Positions 1-7,818 of a stretch of DNA of 64,000 bases are shown here, one piece after another. A program made the translations under genes and the position numbers. The notes below the pieces were generated by a model. It had not been told where the DNA came from, did no database searches, and worked only from the letters and a program-made list of their open reading frames with translations. Source of the stretch: Tateyamaria pelophila (GTDB lineage Bacteria; Pseudomonadota; Alphaproteobacteria; Rhodobacterales; Rhodobacteraceae); NCBI RefSeq assembly GCF_019966495.1, contig NZ_JAIMIA010000019.1:1-64000 (forward strand), read 5' to 3'. Each line of letters begins with the position of its first letter. Position 1 is the stretch's first letter.

Positions 1-207
1 AGACGATGTCATCAAGCAGTACCTGGAATTACATTCCGACAAATGATGCCTCCGGCGTCAGCCGGTGGTCCTTCACTGGCATTGCTGAACGAAGAGCGAT
101 GCTGCACCACAGGATCCTCAAAGACATTGAGGTTAGAGAGATCGGGCTCAGAAGCCAGATCGGATTTGCTCCGATAATCTGGTGTTCTGGCTTTGGCGCA
201 ACAGAAA

Positions 208-226
208 GCGGAGCCAATGGCTCCGC
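208..226 (-). terminator. Probable Rho-independent terminator of the ABC transporter operon
   Basis: A perfect 8-bp stem (GCGGAGCC, loop of three, GGCTCCGC) lies just beyond the 3' end of the last transporter gene. Read on the minus strand it is followed by TTTCTGTT. This fits an intrinsic terminator with an imperfect U-tract. Bases 1-207 hold no gene I can support; a plus-strand frame ending in TGA near base 43 could be the tail of a gene outside the window. Confidence 0.6.
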
Positions 227-267
227 GTGTTCCGTTCAACCTTATCAAAACCAAAGCACGGCCTGCC

Positions 268-1023
268 TCAGATCGCCAGATATTCGGACCGCAATTCTTC
301 GTTTTCGAGAACTTCCGCTGCGGATCCGTCGAAAACGATACCGCCTGTATCCAGAATCACGGCACGGTCGGCCAGTTGCAAAGCGCGTATGGCGTTCTGC
401 TCAACTATGACCGTTGTGATGCCTTGTTCCTTGATCACGCGCAGCGTCTTTTCGATTTCATCGACGATGACTGGCGCCAGACCTTCATACGGTTCGTCCA
501 GCAACAGCACTTTGATGTCACGTGCAAGCGCCCGGGCGATGGCCAGCATTTGCTGTTCCCCGCCCGAAAGTGTGACACCTTCTTGCAAACGCCGCTCGCC
601 AAGGCGCGGAAAGAGATTGTAAAGCCGCTCGATCGACCAGCCGATAGGGGGAGCGATTTGTGCCAGCTTGAGGTTTTCCTCGACGGTCAGGCCCGGGATG
701 ATCCTGCGATCTTCAGGGACAAGGCCAAGACCCAACTGTGACGCTTCATGGCTTTTCATTTTGTGCAAGGGCTGGTGGTCGAGCCAGATCTCGCCATGAC
801 GCAACTCGGGGTCATCCATGCGGGCAATGGATCGGAGTGTCGTGGTTTTGCCCGCTCCGTTGCGGCCAAGAAGCGCCAGAATTTCACCCTCATGGACGTT
901 GAAGCTGATCCCTTGGACGATGTAGCTTTCACCGTAATAGGCATGCATGTCCCATATGCTGAGGAAGGCAGGGGCGGTCTGGGCATGGCTGATGCCCTTG
1001 GAGAAATCGGGTTTGACGTTCAT
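268..1023 (-). CDS. livF: HAAT-family ABC transporter ATP-binding protein (LivF type)
   Basis: This 251-residue protein is the second ATPase of a branched-chain-amino-acid-type importer and powers substrate uptake from the cytoplasmic side. Walker A GRNGAGKTTT, the signature LSGGEQQ and Walker B VLLLDEPYEGL are all visible, and the length is typical of LivF. It is the last gene of a minus-strand operon running binding protein, LivH, LivM, LivG, LivF. A 66-bp gap carrying a perfect palindrome separates it from livG. The family handles amino acids, urea, amides and short carboxylates, so the substrate is not fixed by this sequence. Confidence 0.9.
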   Translation of the reverse strand: MNVKPDFSKGISHAQTAPAFLSIWDMHAYYGESYIVQGISFNVHEGEILALLGRNGAGKTTTLRSIARMDDPELRHGEIWLDHQPLHKMKSHEASQLGLGLVPEDRRIIPGLTVEENLKLAQIAPPIGWSIERLYNLFPRLGERRLQEGVTLSGGEQQMLAIARALARDIKVLLLDEPYEGLAPVIVDEIEKTLRVIKEQGITTVIVEQNAIRALQLADRAVILDTGGIVFDGSAAEVLENEELRSEYLAI

Positions 1024-1053
1024 GTCAGTGCTCCGTTCTGAGTCGTAGCGCCA

Positions 1054-1075
1054 AGAAAATTCGTACGAATTTTCT
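1054..1075. repeat. Perfect 22-bp palindrome between livG and livF
   Basis: AGAAAATTCGT is followed immediately by its exact reverse complement, giving an uninterrupted 22-bp palindrome centred on GTAC. In the mRNA it could fold back, and as DNA it could bind a symmetric protein. It sits inside an operon between two coupled ATPase genes. It resembles palindromic intergenic repeats I associate with Rhodobacteraceae genomes, but I found no second copy in this window. Confidence 0.7.
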
Positions 1076-1089
1076 CAGGCGACGTTGCA

Positions 1090-1854
1090 TTATGCGGCTT
1101 CCTGGGTTTCACCCAAATATGCTTCACGCACTTTGGGGTGACCTTTGATATTGTCCGGCGTATCTTCGACCAGCGGTGTGCCCTGTGCCAGGACAGTGAT
1201 CCGTTCCGCCAGTGAGAATACCACGTGCATATCGTGCTCGATGATCGCAATCGTGATGTTCCGCTCTTCCTTGATTTGCTTGAGCAGGTCGATCGTGTTG
1301 TTGGTATCCGCCCGCGCCATTCCGGCCGTGGGTTCGTCCAGCAGCAGCAAGCGCGGTTCCTGAGACAAACACATTCCGATCTCGAGGCGCCGCTTATCAC
1401 CGCGCGACATGGAGGCTGCGTGCATGTGCCGCTTGTCCGACATGTTCATCTCTTCCAACATGTGCTCGGCGCGCTCAACAATTTCGCGATCCTTCAGCAT
1501 GTTGATGAACACATTGGGTTTGAACGATCCGTCTCGTTTTGCAAAGCAGGGGATCATCATGTTTTCCATGACGCTTAGATCGCCAAAGATCTCAGGAGTC
1601 TGAAACACACGCGAAATGCCCATCTGGTTGATCTCGTAGGGTTTGCGCCCCAGAACCGATTGCCCATCGAACATCACGGAGCCCGTATCCGGTATCAGCT
1701 TGCCGACAAGGCAGTTCAGCAAGGTCGACTTGCCGGCCCCATTTGGTCCGATGATCGCATGCACCGAGTTTTCCGCAATGCTGAGGTTCACGTCACCGAG
1801 CGCCTGAAGGCCGCCGAACCGTTTGCCCACGTTCTTGACTTCGAGAATTCCCAT
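1090..1854 (-). CDS. livG: HAAT-family ABC transporter ATP-binding protein (LivG type)
   Basis: A 254-residue ATPase with Walker A GPNGAGKSTL and Walker B LLLLDEPTAGM. The signature region reads MSRGDKRRLE instead of the usual LSGGQ, a common variation in LivG/UrtD proteins. It pairs with LivF to drive the LivHM channel. The start is supported by a good ribosome site (GGAGA) 5-9 bases upstream. It lies 11 bp downstream of livM and is clearly co-transcribed. Confidence 0.9.
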   Translation of the reverse strand: MGILEVKNVGKRFGGLQALGDVNLSIAENSVHAIIGPNGAGKSTLLNCLVGKLIPDTGSVMFDGQSVLGRKPYEINQMGISRVFQTPEIFGDLSVMENMMIPCFAKRDGSFKPNVFINMLKDREIVERAEHMLEEMNMSDKRHMHAASMSRGDKRRLEIGMCLSQEPRLLLLDEPTAGMARADTNNTIDLLKQIKEERNITIAIIEHDMHVVFSLAERITVLAQGTPLVEDTPDNIKGHPKVREAYLGETQEAA

Positions 1855-1865
1855 CAGTCGTCTCC

Positions 1866-3065
1866 TTATTCCGCAGGTGTGGTTTTGCCGTCAGGCGAGT
1901 CGTCAACCGGTGACTTGCGCTTGAACAGTTTCGCAATCTTTTGCCCACCTTCGACCAGACCACCCGGCAGGAAGATCACGACCGCCATGAAGATCAAGCC
2001 AAGCGTCAGGTGCCAGCCTTTGCCGATGAACGGATAGATCAGCGTGACAACGAAATCCTCAAGCCCGTCGGGCAGAAAGGCAAACCAGGTGTGGAGGATG
2101 TCCGAGTTGATCTTTGACAGGATGTTTTCCATGTACTTGATCGCACCAGCCCCCAGCACCGGACCAATCAGGGTCCCAACGCCGCCGAGGATTGTCATCA
2201 GGACCACCTCGCCAGACGCCGTCCAGAACATCCGTTCCGCGCCAACCTGTGTGTCCATCGCAACCATCAGACCGCCCGCCAAACCGGCATACATGCCGGA
2301 AATGACAAAGGCCGCCAGTGTGTAGGGCTTGGTGTTCAACCCGGTATAGTTCAGCCGCTGCTGGTTCGACTTCACAGCCCGCAACATCATCCCGAAAGGA
2401 GAGCGGAATATACGGATCGACATGTAGAAGGCCACAAGCATCACAATCGCTGCCACATAGTACCCCGCGTTGAAGGTGAACAGCCAGGACCCCATGCCCA
2501 GTTCAACGCTTGATCCCATTTCCAGCCCGAACAGGTTGGCCTTGGGCGTGGCGCCCGGCGCCAGAGCCGCATCAAGAATGCGCGGGTCTGTGATTTTCGG
2601 CTGCAAGCCCGTTTCGCCGCCGGTCAACGGAGTCAGCACAGAATAGGCCAGTGAATAAGACATCTGGGCAAAGGCCAGCGTCAGGATCGAAAAGTAGATG
2701 CCCGAGCGGCGTAGCGAAATCCAGCCTACGGCGAGGCTGAAAACACCTGCAACGATCACCGACACGACAATGCCGGGGATCACGTTCATCGTCAGCAGTT
2801 TCATCATCCACATCGCGGCATAGCTTCCGACCCCCAGGAAGGCCGCATGGCCAAAGGAGAGGTACCCCGTCAGGCCAAACAGGATGTTGAACCCGATCGC
2901 GAAGATACCGAAAATCACGAATCGCTGCATCAGGTCGGGATAGCCCGCGTTGAACTGTGCGAGGCCCGATCCTTCGGGGAAGGGGTTCAGGATAAAGGGC
3001 GCAAATGCGACGAGCACTGCAACCAGGATCAGCAGACGCGCGTCTTTTTTCTCAAGTCCGAACAT
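1866..3065 (-). CDS. livM: HAAT-family ABC transporter permease (LivM type)
   Basis: A 399-residue inner-membrane permease with about ten hydrophobic segments. It has the conserved LivM block around [18 protein letters not shown] (residues about 66-83) and the C-terminal [21 protein letters not shown] loop (about 285-305) that contacts the ATPases. A polar C-terminal tail of about 35 residues follows the last helix. It starts 4 bp after livH and forms the channel heterodimer with LivH. Confidence 0.9.
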   Translation of the reverse strand: MFGLEKKDARLLILVAVLVAFAPFILNPFPEGSGLAQFNAGYPDLMQRFVIFGIFAIGFNILFGLTGYLSFGHAAFLGVGSYAAMWMMKLLTMNVIPGIVVSVIVAGVFSLAVGWISLRRSGIYFSILTLAFAQMSYSLAYSVLTPLTGGETGLQPKITDPRILDAALAPGATPKANLFGLEMGSSVELGMGSWLFTFNAGYYVAAIVMLVAFYMSIRIFRSPFGMMLRAVKSNQQRLNYTGLNTKPYTLAAFVISGMYAGLAGGLMVAMDTQVGAERMFWTASGEVVLMTILGGVGTLIGPVLGAGAIKYMENILSKINSDILHTWFAFLPDGLEDFVVTLIYPFIGKGWHLTLGLIFMAVVIFLPGGLVEGGQKIAKLFKRKSPVDDSPDGKTTPAE

Positions 3066-3069
3066 GTGC

Positions 3070-4101
3070 TTAGTCCTCCATCACGCCCTTGCGACCCATA
3101 AGGCCACGCGGACGTGTCAACAAAATGATAATTGCAACGAGGTAGATGATGATCTGGTTCAATCCGGGCAGGATGTTCAGAACTTCGCGCATAGAGGCAA
3201 AGCTTTCCAGAATACCCAGCAGGAAGCCTGCCAGCACCGCGCCGGGCAGGGAGCCCATGCCGCCGACAACCACCACGACGAAGCTCAGGACAAGGAAATC
3301 CATTCCCATGTGGTAATTCGGGGAGTTGATCGGCGTGTACATCACCCCGGCCAGTCCCGCGACCGCGGCGGCAATCCCGAACATCAGGGTAAAGCGGCGG
3401 TCGATGTTGATGCCCAACAATTGAACCGTTTCACGGTCTGCCATACCGGCACGCACCACCATCCCGAAGGTCGTGAATTGCAGAAAGGCAAAGACAGCGC
3501 CGATGATGATCGCTGCAAAGCCGAAATATACGAGGCGCCAGTAGGGATAGATGATGACATTCGGATCAAACCCGAAGGCGGCACCAAAGTCGAAGGAGCC
3601 GCGAAATGCGTCGGGCGCCGGTGTTGGGATCGGGTTGGCACCATAAAAATACTTGATGATCTCTTGTAGAACGATGGCAAGGCCAAAGGTCACGAGGATC
3701 TGGTCCGCGTGCGGACGTTTGTAAAAATGCTTGATCAGCCCCCGTTCCATCGCGACGCCGATGCCGACCATGACCGGGATCGCAAAGAGGATCGACAGAG
3801 GTACGGCCCAGTCGATGAGTGCGTCGCCCGTTGCCTGACCAAACCAGTCATAGACATAAGGTACATCTACCTTCAGCGGGTTGCCCAGAAAGTCGGTTTG
3901 CGTGTTGTCCACAACCTCATGGCTGATCGATATGATCCGGCTGAGCGTTACGGCACAAAACGCGCCGATCATGAACAGTGCGCCATGGGCAAAGTTAACG
4001 ACGCCGAGCGTGCCAAAAATGAGCGTGAGTCCCAACGCGATCAGCGCATAGGCTGATCCCTTGTCGAGTCCGTTCAGGACTTGAAGGATGATTGCTTCCA
4101 T
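3070..4101 (-). CDS. livH: HAAT-family ABC transporter permease (LivH type)
   Basis: A 343-residue inner-membrane permease with the LivH signatures [19 protein letters not shown] near the N-terminus and [18 protein letters not shown] near the C-terminus. It is longer than E. coli LivH (about 308) because of a soluble loop at residues about 55-85 between the first and second transmembrane blocks. It follows the binding-protein gene by 79 bp and precedes livM by 4 bp. Confidence 0.9.
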   Translation of the reverse strand: MEAIILQVLNGLDKGSAYALIALGLTLIFGTLGVVNFAHGALFMIGAFCAVTLSRIISISHEVVDNTQTDFLGNPLKVDVPYVYDWFGQATGDALIDWAVPLSILFAIPVMVGIGVAMERGLIKHFYKRPHADQILVTFGLAIVLQEIIKYFYGANPIPTPAPDAFRGSFDFGAAFGFDPNVIIYPYWRLVYFGFAAIIIGAVFAFLQFTTFGMVVRAGMADRETVQLLGINIDRRFTLMFGIAAAVAGLAGVMYTPINSPNYHMGMDFLVLSFVVVVVGGMGSLPGAVLAGFLLGILESFASMREVLNILPGLNQIIIYLVAIIILLTRPRGLMGRKGVMED

Positions 4102-4180
4102 CGGTCTGACCTTTGGTTTGGAGATTTATCCGCGAAGGATGGGGTGGGGCGGGCCCGTTGGCCCGCCCCGGATCGTTGGC

Positions 4181-5518
4181 TTACGCGCCTGGGTTACACG
4201 CGCCCAGTTCGCCACCAAAGATGGAGGCGTCATAGGTCACCTGGCTCACAGGTGTGATTTCCACGATCTCAAGAAGGTCGAATTCCGACGTCGGGTTTTC
4301 TTTCCCCTTCACGACCAGCACGTCCTTGAAGCACTGGTGATCTTCGCCACGATACAGCGTCGGGCCATTGCCCATGCCGTCGAATTCGAAGTCTTTCAGG
4401 GCTTCGCCAACCGCACATGGGTTGAAAGAACCGCCACGTTCCACCGCATCTGCATAGAGCAGGGCCTGAACGTAGCAGGTGTGCGCCGCCTGGCTGGGGG
4501 GGAAGCCGTATTTGGTGCCGAAGGATTTGACGAATGCCTTGGAGCCTTCGTCCTGCAGCGACCAGTGCCAGTTTGTCGAACCAAAGATGCCTTTGACGTT
4601 GGCACCCGCACCCTTCGCCATCAGGCGGGAGTAGAGCGGAACAACGATCTCGAACTGCTTGCCGTTCACCATCCGGTCACGCAGGCCGAACTGAACCGCG
4701 TTTGTCAACGAGTTCACCATGTTGCCGCCGTAGTGGTTCAACACCAGCACGTCCGCATCCGATTGCAAGATCGGCGTAATGTAGGACGAGAAATCTGTCT
4801 GCGTCAGCGGTGTCAGAACCGTGGCTACGGTTTCCCAGCCCAGAGCTTCGGTCGACGTGCGAACGGCCTCTTCTGTGGTGTAACCCCAGTTGTAGTCGGC
4901 GGTCAGGTGATAGGCTTTGCGATCGTTGCCATAGTTGGCAGCAAGGATCGGCGCCAGCGCCGCGCCGGACATATACGAGTTAAAGAAGTGACGGAAGCCA
5001 TTGGCTTTCTTGTCTTTTCCCGTTGTGTCGTTGGAGTGGGTCAGACCGGCCATAAAGATGACACCGGCTTCTTGGCACAACGCCTGAACGGCCACGGCCA
5101 CACCTGACGACGAGCCGCCGGTGATCATGACAGCGCCGTCTTTTTCGATCATCGACCGGGCTGAAGCGCGGGCGGCGTCCGATTTCGTCTGCGTGTCGCC
5201 TGTGACGTATTCGACCTTCTTTCCCAGGATTCCGTTGCCTTGCAGGGCCTTGGACGAGAATGTGTTCAGCAGGCCGCCATCGCCGCCACCGTTCAGGTGC
5301 TCGACCGCCAACTCGTAAGCGCGCAACTCGTCCGCACCCTCATCCGCGTAAGGACCGGATTGCGGAACGTTGAAGCCCAATGTGACAGTGTCGCCCGTTG
5401 GTGCGTTGGTGAAGCCTGCATGGCTTTCGGCGCGCAGATACGTCGGAAGCGTGAGGCCGGCACCGGCAACGACGCCGGTTTGCAGCACGCCACGGCGTGT
5501 CAGGTTCAATTTGGACAT
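4181..5518 (-). CDS. Tat-exported periplasmic substrate-binding protein (HAAT/Peripla_BP_6 family)
   Basis: The 445-residue precursor binds the transporter's substrate in the periplasm. It begins MSKLNLTRRGVLQTG, a twin-arginine export motif followed by a hydrophobic stretch and an AES cleavage region. The start at 5518 is chosen because GGGAGGA lies 7 bases upstream and because it places the Tat motif correctly; an in-frame ATG 20 codons earlier has neither. The mature part has the Leu/Ile/Val-binding-protein fold signatures (GFNVPQSGPYADEG, MITGGSSSGVAVAV). Residues that would define the ligand cannot be read by eye. The divergent neighbour is a ScfR-type regulator, which suggests but does not prove a link with short-chain carboxylate or amide metabolism. 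Confidence 0.85.
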   Translation of the reverse strand: MSKLNLTRRGVLQTGVVAGAGLTLPTYLRAESHAGFTNAPTGDTVTLGFNVPQSGPYADEGADELRAYELAVEHLNGGGDGGLLNTFSSKALQGNGILGKKVEYVTGDTQTKSDAARASARSMIEKDGAVMITGGSSSGVAVAVQALCQEAGVIFMAGLTHSNDTTGKDKKANGFRHFFNSYMSGAALAPILAANYGNDRKAYHLTADYNWGYTTEEAVRTSTEALGWETVATVLTPLTQTDFSSYITPILQSDADVLVLNHYGGNMVNSLTNAVQFGLRDRMVNGKQFEIVVPLYSRLMAKGAGANVKGIFGSTNWHWSLQDEGSKAFVKSFGTKYGFPPSQAAHTCYVQALLYADAVERGGSFNPCAVGEALKDFEFDGMGNGPTLYRGEDHQCFKDVLVVKGKENPTSEFDLLEIVEITPVSQVTYDASIFGGELGACNPGA

Positions 5519-5615
5519 AAATATCCTCCCATTTGTTGAAATGCGCAGCCAGGCTCCTCTTCCACGGCGGCGCGGCACCTATTAGTGCAAATGTCATAAG
5601 GCCCTCTTTCGGAAA

Positions 5616-5625
5616 ATTGCGCAAT
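5616..5625. promoter_or_regulatory. Palindrome in the divergent promoter region, candidate operator
   Basis: The 232-bp region between the binding-protein gene and the XRE regulator is AT-rich and contains the perfect palindrome ATTGCGCAAT. Its position between divergent promoters and its symmetry make it a candidate site for the adjacent regulator. Relatives of that regulator (RamB/ScfR type) bind TTTGCAAA-like sequences, so the match is suggestive only. Confidence 0.3.
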
Positions 5626-5750
5626 AAACCCCTTGTTTTTCACAACTATTTTGTAAACATATCAACACCGCGCAGGGAGCATCTGTAAATTTTATTATGT
5701 CGCAGCGCAGAAACGCGTTGAAAAACCTGAGATAGGGGGACGGCAGCAGC

Positions 5751-7049
5751 ATGACCAGAGAAGCACTAACCGGCAGCCGCATCCGCGAACGTCGTATCAT
5801 TCTGGGCGTGAAGCAGGCGGATCTGGCGCGCCAGATCGGAATATCAGCGTCCTACCTCAACTTGATCGAGCACAACCGTCGCAGAATCGGCGGCAAGCTA
5901 CTTCTCGATATAGCGGGGGTATTGGGGGTCGAAATTTCGGCGCTGACCGAAGGCGCCGAAGCTGCCTTGATCGCGGCTTTGCGGGATGCTGCCCAAGGGG
6001 CGCGGATGCCCGACGCCGAAATGGAACGTGCGGAAGAGTTTGCAGGCCGGTTTCCCGCCTGGGCGGATGCGTTGTCCAAATCCCACCGCAGGATCGCTGT
6101 CCTGGAGCGGATGATTGAAACGCTGAACGATCGCCTGACCCATGATCCCGAACTGGCCGCGTCCGTGCACGAAGTGCTTTCCACAGCGGCTGCGATCCGC
6201 TCGACAGCGTCGATCCTCGCGGAAGACAAGGATCTGGACCCAGAATGGCGCGACCGGTTTCATGCCAATATCGATGCCGACAGCCGCCGTCTGGCCGCCA
6301 GCTCAAAGGCTCTCGTCGGGTTTCTGGATGCAGAAACCGGTGAAGCAGTCACGTCCAGCACACCGCAAGAAGAGGTCGAAGAGTTTCTGGCGGCGCGCAA
6401 CTACAGTTTTGAGGACCTGGAAGCCGGTGCGGTGCAACCCGCCGACGCCATAAAGGATGCACCGGAATTGACATCCGTCTCCGCCCGGCAAGTCGCCGAA
6501 GATGTCTTGAAGCGCATTGTCCAAGACAGTGAGCGCGTGGCGATGCCGAAGCTTGAGAGGGCTCTTGAGACGGTGGGCGCCGATCCTGTTGCGCTGGCCG
6601 AACATTTCCGGGTTTCGGTGCCGTGCATCATGCGCCGGATGGCTTCATTGCCGAAATTGGGGCTTGGCCTTGTGGTTTCGGATCGGTCGGGCGCGTTATT
6701 GTTCCGCAAGGGCGTTCCGGGGTTTGCGATCCCGCGCTATGGCGCGGCTTGCCCTTTGTGGCCCTTGTTTCAGGTATTGGGGCAACCGGGCCACGTCTTG
6801 TCGCAGCGGATACAGGTGCCCGGTCGCGCCGATGCCGTCTTTGATTGCTATGCTGCCGCCGAGTCCGTCGGACCCATGGTCATCAATGTGCCGCCGCTGA
6901 TCGAGGCGACGATGCTGATCGTACCTGTTCCCGGCCCGGACCAGGACAGCGACGCTGCACCTCAGGAAATGGGGGCGTCGTGCCGTATTTGCCCGCGTCG
7001 CGGGTGCCCGGGCCGCCGCGAGCCTTCTATTCTGAGCGCAGGGTTCTGA
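5751..7049 (+). CDS. XRE-family regulator with ScfR-type C-terminal domain (short-chain fatty acyl regulator)
   Basis: A 432-residue cytoplasmic transcription factor. Residues about 9-65 form an XRE helix-turn-helix (IRERRIILGVKQADLARQIG). The C-terminal third matches the PF09856-type domain and ends with the cysteine cluster CRICPRRGCPGRREPSIL, typical of that family. Members such as RamB act on acetate, glyoxylate and short-chain fatty-acid genes. The gene is divergent from the ABC transporter and precedes a response regulator and a transporter-like sensor kinase, so it probably controls one or both units. A GGGGGA stretch precedes the start. Confidence 0.8.
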   Translation: MTREALTGSRIRERRIILGVKQADLARQIGISASYLNLIEHNRRRIGGKLLLDIAGVLGVEISALTEGAEAALIAALRDAAQGARMPDAEMERAEEFAGRFPAWADALSKSHRRIAVLERMIETLNDRLTHDPELAASVHEVLSTAAAIRSTASILAEDKDLDPEWRDRFHANIDADSRRLAASSKALVGFLDAETGEAVTSSTPQEEVEEFLAARNYSFEDLEAGAVQPADAIKDAPELTSVSARQVAEDVLKRIVQDSERVAMPKLERALETVGADPVALAEHFRVSVPCIMRRMASLPKLGLGLVVSDRSGALLFRKGVPGFAIPRYGAACPLWPLFQVLGQPGHVLSQRIQVPGRADAVFDCYAAAESVGPMVINVPPLIEATMLIVPVPGPDQDSDAAPQEMGASCRICPRRGCPGRREPSILSAGF

Positions 7050-7138
7050 CGTTTTGACAGGCCGTGCAAAACTGCACATAGTCGGTCATGCGCACAATCG
7101 GGCCGCAGGTCCTGCGCATCAGGGGAGGAGACGCGAGC

Positions 7139-7513
7139 ATGGATAAACATGTTCTGCTGGTGGAAGATGAGATGAATATCATCGAAGCCATTCGATTTTT
7201 GCTGAGCCGTGAGGGGTGGCGGGTTGATACCCATTCCGACGGTGCGACGGCGGTCGAGATCATTCGTAAACTGCGTCCGACGCTGGTGGTTCTGGATTAC
7301 ATGCTGCCAGGTAAAAATGGTCTCGATATCTTATTGGAACTGCGTAACGATCCTGATTTCGTCAATTTGCCGGTTTTGATGCTGACGGCGCGCGGCCAGT
7401 TGCGCGACCGTGAACAGGCCGAGAAAGCGGGTGTCAGCCGTTTCATGACAAAACCGTTTTCCAACACCGAAGTGGTGACCGCTGTGCGCGATCTGGTGCA
7501 ATTGGCGCGATGA
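7139..7513 (+). CDS. Single-domain response regulator (REC only)
   Basis: This 124-residue protein consists of one receiver domain: acidic pair near DE 10-11, phosphoacceptor Asp53 in VVLDYMLPG, a Thr in LMLTARG, and the Lys of FMTKPFS. There is no output domain, so it must act by protein contact or by passing phosphate on. The start at 7139 is preceded by GGGGAGGAG. Its TGA overlaps the ATG of the next gene, and the kinase two genes downstream is the obvious partner. CrbR, the usual partner of CrbS-like kinases, has a DNA-binding domain, so this arrangement is different. Confidence 0.85.
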   Translation: MDKHVLLVEDEMNIIEAIRFLLSREGWRVDTHSDGATAVEIIRKLRPTLVVLDYMLPGKNGLDILLELRNDPDFVNLPVLMLTARGQLRDREQAEKAGVSRFMTKPFSNTEVVTAVRDLVQLAR

Positions 7514-7818
7514 AACCGCCCTCCAAGCCTGCCATTTTTCTGGAGCGGAGCGGGTATCGGCAACGCCGGATGATGGATGCGCTGCGGGTGCTGCCGGTGC
7601 TGGGCGTGTTTTTGTGGATGTTTCCGCTGTTCTGGCCCACCGGCCCGGCCGAGCATGGCATCGCTGAACCGGTGAAAATGTCCTCTGCCGTCATCTACGT
7701 CTTTGGCGTTTGGGTGCTTTTGATTGCGATGTCTTTCGGGTTGCGCCGGATATTGCGCGCCACGCTGGAGCAAGAAGCGGCAGAAGTGGAAGAGGCGAGC
7801 GGGGGCGAAGCGCGCTGA
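7510..7818 (+). CDS. Small two-helix membrane protein linked to the symporter-like kinase
   Basis: A 102-residue protein with two predicted transmembrane helices (about residues 27-44 and 60-78), a basic N-terminus and an acidic C-terminal tail. Two-helix small subunits (DUF485/DUF4212 types) accompany sodium/solute symporters, and this one overlaps the symporter-domain kinase by one base (TGATG). By position it is a candidate accessory subunit of the sensor. I do not recognise a named family from the sequence itself. Confidence 0.7.
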   Translation: MKPPSKPAIFLERSGYRQRRMMDALRVLPVLGVFLWMFPLFWPTGPAEHGIAEPVKMSSAVIYVFGVWVLLIAMSFGLRRILRATLEQEAAEVEEASGGEAR

